Shown here piece after piece: positions 1 through 10,600 of a stretch of DNA of 64,000 nt (position 1 is its first letter; every line of letters begins with the position of its first letter). The notes below the pieces were generated by a model. The model saw nothing but the letters and a program-made list of their open reading frames with translations. It made no database searches and was not told the origin of the DNA. Where the stretch lies: assembly GCA_963971285.1 (NCBI GenBank), contig OZ020251.1, positions 3,100,001 through 3,164,000 on the forward strand. The letters run 5' to 3'. Origin of the DNA: Astropecten irregularis. Taxonomy: Eukaryota > Echinodermata > Asteroidea > Paxillosida > Astropectinidae. The position numbers and the translations under genes are program-made.

Positions 1-43
1 TGAAATTACGTAGAGCATGCACTGAAAATGAAATGCTATTCAC

Positions 44-118
44 TTGAAAATCACATGAAAATCACTTGAAAATCACATGAAAATCACATGAAAATCACAT
101 GGAAAATCACATGGAATG
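44..118. repeat. 12-bp tandem repeat (GAAAATCACATG)
   Basis: About six imperfect head-to-tail copies of a 12-base unit, GAAAATCACATG or GAAAATCACTTG, are directly readable. The last copies have an extra G. It is a simple minisatellite with no coding potential. Confidence 0.85.
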
Positions 119-1627
119 TGGACAAGCAAGACATTTTCATCCTTGGGGAATTTTTGTCTGATTGCTTTTTTATATCAAGATAAAACTAAGGAAGACTTGT
201 TGTGCACTCAATCATGTTTTTCTTTCTTAATTGGACATTTTCAGTCAATTTTTTGAAAACCTTTATTTTAAGGAATCTTTCTTTTCTTGCATGAAGGTTA
301 TAATTATGTAGTTATGGTACATTTAGATTGTTTAAGGAATACCTTTTTTTAAACAGCTTTGTCTGTACTTGTTGATTTGCAGGGTATCCTAACCTACTAG
401 TCCATACACACACGTAGCTTGTGCGTCTCAGTATCTACGAGCTTTCTCATTTGCGGCCGAATAACTTGCGTCCACAGGCACGGATCGGTATCCACACTCC
501 TCAGCTAGTGGCGTCCAATTCACCCTCCTAGCTCAAAAACCACTGGCAAAATTAGCCGGTGTTAGCCGGCGAGCTATCTGGATTCAGCTAGCGTTTCCAC
601 TACAAGTTCAGATATCATCTTCGTATATGTCCTGCTGCATTTAGCTCAGCTAGATAAAGCACGCTATCGGCTAGCTCTTTCGAGTCTTATCCACAAGCTG
701 CAGCCTGCCATCCACACTTCAAATTTTAAATCTGTTTGATTGCCGTCAAGTCTGCGAGCGAACCGGCTTCTGCTAGCTACCTGCCAAATCATGCACCTCC
801 TCTGCGTTGTATCCACAAGATTTTACCTCCACTCCACCCTCCTTTAATAGTCATCAAGGTGTTCGATATCTGCTAGCTACCTTCTAAAAGATATCGGATA
901 AATGTGCTGCAGTAGCCAGTCTCAAAAAAGTATACTCCAATTCCAAGAGAAAAGAAAATAACCTCCACAAGTTTTGATCTCCAATCCACCAAATTGTCAA
1001 CAAGCTATTTTGGTATCTGCTAGCTATCCACTACAAGTTACTGATATGGGATACTCCTTCGGCACTTCCCAGAGCTACTGTATACACAAGAAATGCACGC
1101 ATCTACCTACTAGCTCTATGAATCCACAAGTTTTGTCCTCCAATCTGCTAGTTCATTCTACTAGCCATTATGTGGATAGCCAGCTATCTTGTACCTACTA
1201 GCTTTCGACAACCAATCAAGAAACTGGATACTTCTGCTGCTTTTTTTTCAAGAGTGGCCCCAAAGCTTCATAAAACCTCCAAAACACTACCCCTATATCT
1301 CTGAATTCCACAAGCTACTCACATCCATCTTCTTAACGTTGCATCCACAAGTCGTGGATTGATTTGTTGAAGCAGCCACATAGAAAACAACAGGTATCCA
1401 GCTCCTACTAGTTTTATCACAATCAATTTTTGATTACTAATACTTAGTGTACTAAATGTAGGCTAATTCTTAACTGTTCTCTGAAGAAATTGTTGCATTT
1501 TGTTTTTCGTATTGAATGAACAGATTCTGATTGTATTACAGTTCAAAACAGTGCCAAATATCCTGTTGATTTTTATAACGTTTTTAAATTGAAGCAGCAG
1601 TGTTCTTGATGCAATTTTTTCTTCATA
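119..1627. other. Non-coding stretch with a degenerate ~150-bp repeat
   Basis: No convincing exon is seen. It probably lies in an upstream intron of the SR-protein gene that ends at 2,721. From about 670 to 1,400 the text is repetitive: 'ATCCACAAG' or 'TCCACAAG' followed by T-rich and CTCCA-rich sequence recurs near 820, 967, 1,124 and 1,345. 'TGCTAGCTA' recurs near 774, 871 and 1,018. This looks like an old tandem repeat with a period near 150 bases. Confidence 0.5.
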
Positions 1628-1970
1628 AGGGCGCCCCTTTTTATAACTTTGGTTCTCATTTCTTGTTCACCTTGAGGGGGGGTCAGTCGGTCGAAAAAAA
1701 AAGAAAAGTTTGGTGGAAAAAAAAACCTGGCTGAATACACAAAAACCTAAAGAAAATGATGTTCATTGTACTCCCTGTAATCGCGTTTGAATATTTTTGT
1801 ATTATTTCAGTGATAACAAGTATACAAATTGGAGGTCTATTGGCAAAATAGAAAAAAAAAGAATTCCCAGAATTTTTGGAGACAAATTTTGTCTCCAGAA
1901 ATTCTGGGAATTCTGGGAATTTTTGGTCGGAGCCCAAAATATGGGAACCACAGAATTAAAAAGGGGCGCC
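1628..1970. mobile_element. MITE with AGGGCGCCCC terminal inverted repeats and internal hairpin
   Basis: The left end reads AGGGCGCCCCTTTTTATAAC and the right end is its approximate reverse complement (…AAAAAGGGGCGCCCT), about 28 bases with mismatches. At about 1,860-1,915 an internal inverted repeat (GAATTCCCAGAATT… against …AATTCTGGGAATTC) folds into a hairpin with arms of about 25 bp. There is no transposase. It is probably a non-autonomous DNA transposon inside an intron; the superfamily is not assignable because the target duplication is unclear. Confidence 0.7.
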
Positions 1971-2282
1971 CTAATCTTGTGCTGTTCAGAATGTTTAAAA
2001 ACCAATTTATTGTCAATTACAAACTGTGAGACACTGCTGTTATTTGTTTCAAATCCCGACAGGCTCATCTTTACTTGTCAAGTCAATTGGTCACTTGGTC
2101 AAGTATTGAATAGAGACTGTAAAAGCCTCAAGATCATTGTGAAACTGTTTATCAAAACACAAGGAGACACTTGGTCGTCACACAAAAAGAGAAACTGTTA
2201 GGCCTCTGAGATAAGTCTGGGCAGTTCGCACAGTTGGTGAAGTGCATATTGATGTAACAGCCTTCTTTTCCTTCTGGTACAG

Positions 2283-2721
2283 ATCAAGGGAGCGTTACAA
2301 TTCGTACTCCAGCAGGCGCTACCGTAGCCCATCCCGTAGCCGTAGCCGAAGCCGCAGCCGAAGGTATGGAGAAATATCTTTGCATTAATTCTAAACCCTT
2401 ATTTGCAGCCATAATCCGTAGCCATTACCTGAAACAATTGATATGGCTATGTCTCTTTAGTTGGCTTATGTGCATTGCCTGAACTTTAGTGCGTGTGGTT
2501 CCCAGCAACAAATAGAAGGCTTAGCCTTTGAGAAACATCCTGCTAGGATGGAAATGTAAGGCCCTCCCAACTCCAAGCCTTGTTTGTATATTTTTTAATA
2601 TTTTATTTTCTGATTTGCATATTTTAAAAATGTTTGATTTGTTTGTAAAATGTGTTTTCTTTGTCTTTTCTTGTTCTGCTACAGCCGTTCCAGGTCTTAT
2701 CACAGCCCTGGTCACAACTAA
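2283..2721 (+). CDS. SR-type splicing factor, C-terminal two exons (partial)
   Basis: Two exons encode an arginine/serine-rich C-terminus. Exon 2,283-2,363 follows an AG acceptor and ends at an AG|GTATGG donor; it reads SRERYNSYSS, RRYRSPS, then an (SR)n run. Exon 2,685-2,721 follows CTACAG, restores phase (AG|C = Ser), adds SRSYHSPGHN and stops at TAA (2,719-2,721). RS domains of SR proteins are phosphorylated, bind partner splicing factors and drive nuclear-speckle localisation. The RNA-recognition motif would lie upstream of the window, so the family member cannot be named. The 321-bp intron has a pyrimidine-rich acceptor. A broken copy of the first of these exons lies at 12,305-12,391. 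Confidence 0.8.
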
Positions 2722-2970
2722 TCTGAGCAAGGCTGTTCTCAGCAGGCTGGTTTGAAAGACTAGCCTCTACTTGTGTATTGTACACAATACCAAACTGAGT
2801 CTCTTTTTTTTTGTAAAGACTGGTGGTCTGCAAGTTTAGTGTTACATGTATGCACAGAACAAGGTACCAGTCACCCCACCTAGGAACTTTGTAGACTCCC
2901 TCAAGTCGTTAGACTTGGGGCCAAGTCTATCAAGTCGTCAACAGGGAATAAAGCGGAGTAGTAATAGGAT
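2722..2970 (+). other. 3' UTR of the SR-protein gene with poly(A) signal
   Basis: Non-coding sequence follows the TAA. A canonical AATAAA at 2,947-2,952 lies about 226 bases after the stop and is followed by TG-rich sequence (TTTTGTGGTGTTTT), the usual arrangement of a cleavage and polyadenylation site. This segment is missing from the second duplication unit, where a LINE tail replaces it. Confidence 0.6.
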
Positions 2971-4366
2971 AATGCATATTTTGTGGTGTTTTAATGATGT
3001 ATTTTACCTTTTGTCAACAATTAATGTTTATTCCATTTGTACTGTTTATCTGTTTATCAGTGTACAGTTGAACCAAATTAATAAGAGTATTCTGAACCCT
3101 AACCTTCTACATTTACCACAAAAGTCAAGAGCTGCTTGCCACACAATTACCACAGTCTCCACATGGGAACTGACTTATAACCCACACATTACAAAGGAAA
3201 TCATATTGTGGTGTATTGTGGTATTCAGTAACCACACTTGCCACTGGATAACCATGTGTGGTTAACTGTGGCATGCATGTGGCTTAGGGTTAATACAACA
3301 TTTGGGTTATTACAAACAAAAACGAGATGCAACTGGCCGATGCCAATTTTGTTTTTAAACGACTGTTCGTTTAAGTGAATATCATCAAATGAGACTTGAA
3401 AATAAAACATTGGAAGGGGAAAACAAATCTGAATTAGGGTGAACAATTCAGAGGAAAAAAAATCTGATTTCTGATGAAAATCTGAAAAATTGCATCTTTG
3501 CTCTTTATTGATTTCATTCCTGATAATGCAAGGTTCATGTTATAACGAGGTTCCTTCAAAGTCATAAGAACCTCTTATTGATGGGGTTTGACTGTACATG
3601 TAATTAATCCGTTTATGTATTCATTGTCTGCCAATATTGTACAGCCCACCTTATCCCTGCTGCCTAATATGCCTTATTCACGGCGCATCCTCCTTGTCAC
3701 ATTCCTCATACCCGTTGGACAAGATAACACCAATTCTAAAGAGGAAACGGTACCAGACTACAATTCAAGCCTCGGTTTGATTGCATTGCTTGGAATGCAA
3801 GATGGATGCACAGTGAATAAGGTCTATACCCAATTGGCCCACCTGTGTCAGGCACTGAAATGTTCGCCATTCCTTCTTTAAAAGTTCTAGCTGTAGCCAC
3901 CGTTTTAGATGTGAAAACTCACTGTCATGGATTCACTAAAAAAAAATCGTTTAAATGTACACAACATAATGTTTCCCTTTTGGCGTTGTAAATTAAAATA
4001 AGCTGTATCCTTGAAATCTATATGTATGCCGTGTTGACTGGTTTGTCTTATTTATCTGCGTCTCTATTCGGGCTTAAATGTTGTGTTTTTTATGGTTTCT
4101 TTTTAATCATGTATGCATTAATAACATTAAACTTGGGGCCAATTTCATAAAGCTGTTGGAGCACCAAAAACCTTGTAATGTACATTGTAAAATGTACATT
4201 ATAATTATATGTACGCTGTACCTTTAAGGCTTTTCCCGCGGGACTTGCAACGGGAAAACTGGGTAGCCGAATATCAGCATGTCTAGAGACGTTCATAAAT
4301 GACTCTTGGATTCACTGATATGGGCTTTCTCTCTTGGTACCTCAGAGTACACTTGTATAAATAGAG
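2971..4366. other. Intergenic DNA of unit 1, paired with 13,883-14,733
   Basis: No gene is supported. Positions 3,035-3,895 are closely repeated at 13,883-14,705, including the short open frames seen in both. Those frames are not otherwise gene-like, and both copies carry small frame-changing indels. Around 4,137 is GGGGCCAATTTCATAAAGCT, a common MITE-end motif. The rest of 3,980-4,366 has no counterpart in unit 2, which holds about 5.7 kb of other sequence there. Confidence 0.6.
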
Positions 4367-4566
4367 AATTCGTTGGAAGTGGACACCCGAAGAAAAGTGA
4401 CACAAAGAAACGATCTATTACATTTCAGAAGATAATTTTATTACAATAGTTCTTCATCAAGTGTTCATATAAATGAGGTTTATGCTGCATAATAATTATT
4501 TGCGTTTGTTTGAAAACTGTTAATGGAGGGTACCACAATGGTCGATTAAGGTCAGTATATACAGAC

Positions 4567-5152
4567 ATACTGTACAGTACTTCGTCAGTTACATTGGCTG
4601 CCTGTGAAATTCCGTATTGATTTTAAAATTCTCCTTTTAACTTTTAAAGCTTTGCACGGTTTGTCCCCAAAGTACATTATCGATCTTGTTGTTGTGAAGA
4701 AGGCATCCATTTACGGTTTACGCTCTAACAATAAATTGTATCTAGATCATCCTAAAAGCAGAATGTCAAAAACACTGGGGGGACGTTCTTTTCATTGTGC
4801 AGCCCCTGAACTGTGGAATAAGTTGCCTGCTGATACCCAGCAATCACAATCCATTGCTATTTTTAAACGTAAAGTAAAGACTTATCTTTTTAAACTCGCT
4901 TTTTATTAATTGTGATGTAAATGTTTAATATTGTATTTGTAAATTTAGATATAACCTCCTTGTTTTGTATTCTTTCTCTCTTCTAAGTTTTAACTAGTGT
5001 ATTATTACTTATATGACATTTTAAAGTTGTAAACTTAAATGCTGTTTTTTATTTTTAACTAAATTTAATTGAATTTCATGTAATGCGCGATCGATCATTA
5101 ATTGTCATGAAGACCGCGCAATACAAATGGTAATTATTATTATTATTATTAT
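4567..5152 (+). mobile_element. 5'-truncated LINE insertion (RT C-terminal region) with TTA tail
   Basis: An open frame at 4,604-4,909, extended upstream by LHWLPV, has the typical C-terminal block of CR1/L2-like LINE reverse transcriptases: FKILLLTFKALHGLSP, then GGRSFHCAAPELWNKLP and FKRKVKTYLF. The 3' end is a (TTA)n microsatellite at about 5,131-5,152. TACAGAC occurs at both edges (4,560-4,566 and 5,153-5,159), consistent with a target-site duplication. The corresponding place in unit 2 (about 20,630) has no such sequence, so the insertion is younger than the tandem duplication. Confidence 0.85.
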
Positions 5153-5872
5153 TACAGACCTGAGTGAACATGATCTAAAAGACTGAAAGTCCAGGCTCAC
5201 TTTTATAGCAATCTGAATCAATAAGAACAATTTTATTCTTAAAGCTTAACTATATACTATAGGGCGTACATGTACATGTACATGTGTACATATTTGACTT
5301 ACACTTTTCTAAAAGAGAAATAGTATTTCAGATAGAAAACAATTTGAAGGGATTTTCTTGCATCAGGAAGTTGCGAGTCTCGATCTAGTTTTACTAAGTG
5401 TTTGATCATTGATTTAAAGGCAATTTCCTCTCGTTAAAGAGCGCGTTCATATAGGGCAGAAATTGGAGTCGAGTTTTTGACATTTAGAAGGGGGTACCAG
5501 TGCAGTAATACCTCCATGGAGGTAACATATCCTGGCAACCAAGGCACCAACTAAGGACACACCCGTATTATGAAGTTACAGCGGGAGGCACGTACCGTGA
5601 ACCACGTTGGAATAAAGATGGCCGCCCATGCTGCATCTCCAGCGCCGCCAGAGAGAACCTGGCGCGACACTAGTCTGGTTCCCGGACCCAAAAAGCTCCT
5701 GACTATTGTCTGTCAAATATAGGGTCCGGTATCGGCTACCACTGATCTATACAAACTGGATAGGTCGCGCTGCTCTGCAGGTGAAGCATCCGTGCGGCCA
5801 TTTTGGGATATTCAATACATGTACTGTACATGTACATTGGCAGGCCCGGCGACCGGCGTATACAGAGAATAC

Positions 5873-5966
5873 ACGGGTTTACACCATGGCGGCCATCTTG
5901 GATTTTGATCGCAACTTCAAAACGAGGCACTTCCACGCGTGCGCACTTTTCTAAGTGTAAGCCCGT
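5873..5966. repeat. Palindromic ~95-bp promoter-like unit, copy 1
   Basis: The unit begins ACACGGGTTTACAC and ends GTGTAAGCCCGT, so its ends are inverted. The interior carries ATGGCGGCCATCTTGGATTT (a YY1-like GCGGCCATCTT) and CGCGTGCGC (NRF1-like). Related copies are at 5,967, 12,921, 13,033 and 20,715. Confidence 0.75.
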
Positions 5967-6056
5967 ACACGGGTTTACACTTCGGCAGTTTTGATCGCGA
6001 CTTCAAAACGAGGCACTATCACGCATGCGCTTTTTTGGAAGTGTAAACCCGTGTAT
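5967..6056. repeat. Palindromic ~95-bp promoter-like unit, copy 2
   Basis: Head-to-tail with copy 1, this unit runs from ACACGGGTTTACACTTCG to GGAAGTGTAAACCCGTGT. It keeps the core ACTTCAAAACGAGGCACTAT and GCATGCGC, but the YY1-like block is reduced to GGCAGTTTTGATC. Confidence 0.75.
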
Positions 6057-6888
6057 TGCTGCACTGCTTGCTGTGCAGTCATGCAGTGCAATGAGTATTG
6101 TGCTGAGTAGGCTAACATGGCCGCTGGTGACTTCACGGCTCGCCGTCTAATCACTGCACCCACGACCTATCCAGTTTGTATAGATCAGTGTCGGCTACAT
6201 GTACTGGAGGAGCACGTGGCCAAAAAAGTCAATTTTTGTCCGAAATATTACGAACTCGTTTTCGTCCAACTTCGGATAGTTACGTTGACTGTCAGCTATT
6301 TCCTACAGGTCAAGAGAGGTCGTGTACGTCAGGGAAAGACACGTCATTTAAATATGTTTAATTCCGTGCTACAGTTAGCCAAAATAGATCATAGGCCTAC
6401 TTATTGTCCACATACAACAGAGCACTCTTCCTATTATGCACTTTTGAGGAGTTTGTTGTATGTTTTTTCCCACTCTTTGAACTCTTATTCTGCCCAGATA
6501 AAATTGTGCTTACAAAAGTGCAAAAATGAATGCTAAAATGGAATCTCGCTAAACTCTAAAACTAGCTTCCGCGCCTGCGCAGACATGACAGCTGTGTCAT
6601 GTTCTATTTTTAACCGTAGCTGATACCCTATAAGAGTCGTCAGGGAATCTTTGGGCAGGGAACCAGACTAGCGCTACACACAAGTTGCCATCATTGTTTG
6701 AACGTGTTTATCTCCTCAACTGACTTGATGCCCTACCATTTCATTGAACAGTTCAGCTTGTCTATACCTATACACGTAGTTGCCTTTTTCGTTTTTATCT
6801 CGCTTGTGTAAATAAGACCATGTACATATACATGTACATGTTTCTTTTTTAGTGAAACTGAGTCACCAGTAAATTGTGTCTTTGTAAA

Positions 6889-6988
6889 TGTGCGACGTAG
6901 GCCCCCCGCGGCCCATAGTGTTCTTTCGTTGTACAATAATATTATCACATGTAGCCTAATAAAAAAGCCCCCACTGTTTGCGTATATA
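6889..6988. repeat. 100-bp direct repeat flanking a LINE tail, left copy
   Basis: This block is identical by eye to 7,273-7,372. Unit 2 holds a single diverged counterpart at about 21,335-21,415, so the two-copy state is derived. Confidence 0.85.
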
Positions 6989-7272
6989 TATATTTTTTTT
7001 ATGAAAAATCGCCAATCACAAGGCCCAAAAACAGGCCACTCGAGGTGATGGCTAAAACGAGGAGAAAAGGGAACAAAGAAGAAATCATGGGGTAGAAAGA
7101 TAACTATTGATGTTGCACTTAAATTGAGACAAATTGTAAGTGGAAGGGAAGCAGGATGCAGGGAGTGAATTCCACAGCAAGGCGGTACGCGGGAAGAAAC
7201 TGGTGAGTATCCCCGAGTATTTGACTTGGGGACCACCACAGTGTAAGAATGTGACTGAGCAGAGAAACGTGT
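6989..7272 (-). mobile_element. LINE 3' fragment between 100-bp direct repeats
   Basis: On the - strand, 7,272 to about 7,085 encodes the end of a LINE reverse transcriptase: HNTFLCSVTFLHCGGPQ, then FFPRTALLWNSLPASCFP and LSQFKCNINSYL. A short 3' UTR and a poly-A-like tail (T-run near 6,992-7,000 on the + strand) follow. A related 3' UTR lies at 13,728-13,880. It is 5'-truncated and inactive, and absent from unit 2. Confidence 0.8.
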
Positions 7273-7372
7273 TGTGCGACGTAGGCCCCCCGCGGCCCAT
7301 AGTGTTCTTTCGTTGTACAATAATATTATCACATGTAGCCTAATAAAAAAGCCCCCACTGTTTGCGTATATA
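7273..7372. repeat. 100-bp direct repeat flanking a LINE tail, right copy
   Basis: Second copy of the block at 6,889-6,988, with the same sequence from TGTGCGACGTAGG to TTTGCGTATATA. Read with the single-copy site in unit 2, it behaves as an unusually long target-site duplication. Confidence 0.85.
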
Positions 7373-7656
7373 GAAGAGGAGAGGGATCAGGGTTGACATT
7401 ATGCATTGCCCGATTTGGCAGGCTGACCTGACGGTAGGCCACCTAGGCCTACTGGCAAATTAGTTTGATTCAGTTATTGTCCATATTTTGATGAGGTACA
7501 TTTCATTTCATATCAGTAGTTGAAACTGGCATAAGAATAAAATGTTCTTAATATCCACAAACAAAATCTTGCAATCGCGCCATTATTTTGGCTAAAAAGT
7601 GAAGCCGGCGCATGCGTGGAAGCATACACGTCACGTGTGTACATCAAACGTGGCGT

Positions 7657-10600
7657 CTATAGACGGCGATCTCCCAGGTGATTCTCGCGGAGAATGCGCA
7701 TGCGCGAGTGAGCCTCGTCCCAGTCGAAAAAGGCGCCTTCAAGATGGCGGTTGCCCTCGCCTGTGACGGTGTACTTACTGCGGCCATGCAGGACGCGTCC
7801 ATTGCTGAATGTGGCGATCTCTCCTGATATATAATGATTGAAAAGGGGATCGAAGAAAGGGATAGGACAGTCGGGTAAAACTAGTGTCACGGTCACTGAG
7901 CTCCGCGGCCTCGTGCCTTATAATGTCGGGCTATCATTGCCAGGCCTCCATGCCGGTGTGGCGGTCTCAGCTGACTCCCCGTCTCAGCTGTCTCCCCTGA
8001 CGTAGGGGGACAGTTCAGTACGACACATGCACGGTCTCGTTGGTCTCCCGTGCTGAGATGTCCCCCATGACTAATTATCGCACGGTACCGTGCCTCATAT
8101 AGCGAGAGATTAGTTGATGTTATTAATTCAATAATGACTTTAATGAAGTATTCTATTGGGTACGCAGAGTGAGCATTCTCTGGCGAATATTCGTCAATTT
8201 ATATAAGGGTCTACAGGTCCAATTTAAGGCAAATAGCACGAGTCGTCCTACATCCTATGATGGGTTTATGTCTACCCACTGCTCCATCTGCCGACCTTCA
8301 ACCTTTTGACCTCGAACTATTAACCCCCCCCCCCCCAATTTCTTTCCCCAACCCTGTCTCCTCTCCCCTTCTTTCTGTTTCTTCCCTTATTCACCCCTCC
8401 CCTTTCCTTGACTTCCGTTCAGTGTTTTTGTAGTGTGTCCATTCCTTTAGTATTGTGTAATAAATCACAGAAGCAATGACCTTCAAAAGAAGGAAAAACC
8501 CTGTTGTGTTGTGAAGCATGGAATGCACAGTACCACTGCTCAGCACGCCACTTAGACGGACGACTTTACTGCTGTGCGCAGAGATAGCATGACGTATTGG
8601 TACTATATTTAGTAAGGGGGGCAGCTGAGACGGGGTGTTAGCTGAGACCGCCACGCCGGTACCCAATTGGGAAGGCCCGATAGCATCATAAAGACTTAAT
8701 AGTGATTGTAAATTGTAAATTCTGAATTCGTACATGGGGTTCACAGAGAATCTGCACCACCGGTGACGTCATGTACGGAGTGCCTGGCGAATGGTAGGTC
8801 ACGTACGGCTCCGTTCACGGTGAAACACAATCATGCCGGGAAATATATAGGTCAAAGGTTAATTGCTTGTCGATTGGTACATGATTGTGTTATAAAAATG
8901 GAAACACTTCAGGCTTATGTAAACGACCATCCAGCCTATATAGTATATAGCCAAATCAACGATAGGCAGTAATTAATGTTCAGGACTGCCCCTTTTATCA
9001 TAATTCATTATCATTCCACGTACATTCGTTCATCGGATTCCCAACTATCCCTTCATTTTATGGCAAGTTGGTTAAAACCTGTTTGGACTAGTTAACCCTG
9101 GAAATGCATAATAGTGAACGCAAAGCAAGTTTAGGCCTAAACAGTAATTGTATCTTTTCATGGACTTTGTTTCATCCCAATGTGCACTCAGGCATAGTGC
9201 GCTCGTTTGCTGATCTCATGGGCACTTTTAGCTTTCGACAATGTTGAGTTCATTACTCGATTGCATAGGCCTAAGCATCACAATTCTTTCCTTCTTTCCC
9301 TCAGCTTTTACTCACCAGCAGAAAGTCGGTGCTGAACAAGGTTCTCCTCCCGATACATCACTTTCTCAAACACCTTTAAAGCCCTGTACATGTCGGTGAC
9401 CTTAGTGACTGGAAGTGACATGTAGGGGGCCCTCACGTGGTGGTTGAAGTTGACGCATTGAAAATGTCCTGCTCTGCCGTACCTAGAATATTCAATTAAC
9501 CAAAACAGAAACAAGTCTAGAATGGTCCATCAGAATTCACGATATGCCCAAAAGAAGACGGCAACCTTGAGGCATACTCCTCAGAAACGTATTAATACTT
9601 TGTAAGCGACATGGTACAATTGTTCCTGTTGAATTTGATTTAGAAATTCTGAAATTCTGAAATCGAAATCAACTCATTATTTTTGGACGTAGTACTCGGG
9701 TGCAGTTTCCTCGATGGTGGTACAACATTCAGGGTCAAAAGATATGGAAGATCAGTCGCATCAGAAGTACTGTCACACAAACTAGCTGTGCAATCCTTTG
9801 TAACATCACCATTAATTACCAATTCTTCAGAGCTAGCTATAGGCCTACTCTATATGTATCTTAAAATCACAAAGTGTCTGCTAGCTAGGTTTCTCGTGAA
9901 ATTGCTCTATACTACATGAACTGTAGAGCATGGACGTTAAGTGATGCAACAATTTCATGAGTAAAGATCGTACTGGATAACTGGTCTCTTGTGCTTCAAG
10001 TGGTAAACTTGAAAGTCGGCACCAGCATCTCTGAAGTCGACCCCATGTGACCTCAGCAGGTCACATGACTGGGGGAATTCCCTCCTGACCTGCTCGGCTA
10101 CGTTCAGCCCGTCGACGAATTGGTTCTCACCCCCGCTGGCATTGGCCTGCTCTATGCAATGCAGCATCTGGACCTGTAATTGATAGTGAAAAGAAAGACA
10201 CTGCATGCAAGCTTCCAAATGTCACAGCCTCAAAGAGCCCGTGATTTGTGATGGAATAGTTGCAGACTGATAACCATAGACAGTATCCAAATGTTAAAAG
10301 TACAGTACAGGATTAATTGGTATTAAACAATTTTATACCAAAGCAGAAATGTTCACAGATTTACGTACGTATACTTTCAGGATATGAAGATGGACGTGCT
10401 GGTAGAAACATACTGTTAAAATATTTCCACCTGAAATGGTGTATTTGGGCCTCTCCAGAAATTAGTAAAACAAAGACCGTAAACAGTTTTGATCTCGGGT
10501 TAAAATAAAAAACATTCTTTATGTTTTATAAGAAATAAAATAGTCGGTTTTTTGCTATTTTCTTGTGGCTTGTGATGTCCGATTGAACTCAAATGTTCAC

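Larger units (their letters stand above)
5671..6670. mobile_element. 1,000-bp non-autonomous DNA transposon with 9-bp target duplication
   Basis: The ends are inverted: TAGTCTGGTTCCC… on the left and …GGGAACCAGACTA on the right, with similarity continuing about 35 bases. Flanks are GCGCGACAC (5,662-5,670) and GCGCTACAC (6,671-6,679), a 9-bp duplication with one mismatch. Unit 2 has a single uninterrupted site near 21,135 (GGCGCTACATACAAG). A second inverted pair lies inside (about 5,734-5,770 and 6,164-6,200). Two tandem palindromic units occupy 5,873-6,056. A 9-bp duplication suits Mutator-like elements, but the class is inferred. Confidence 0.8.
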
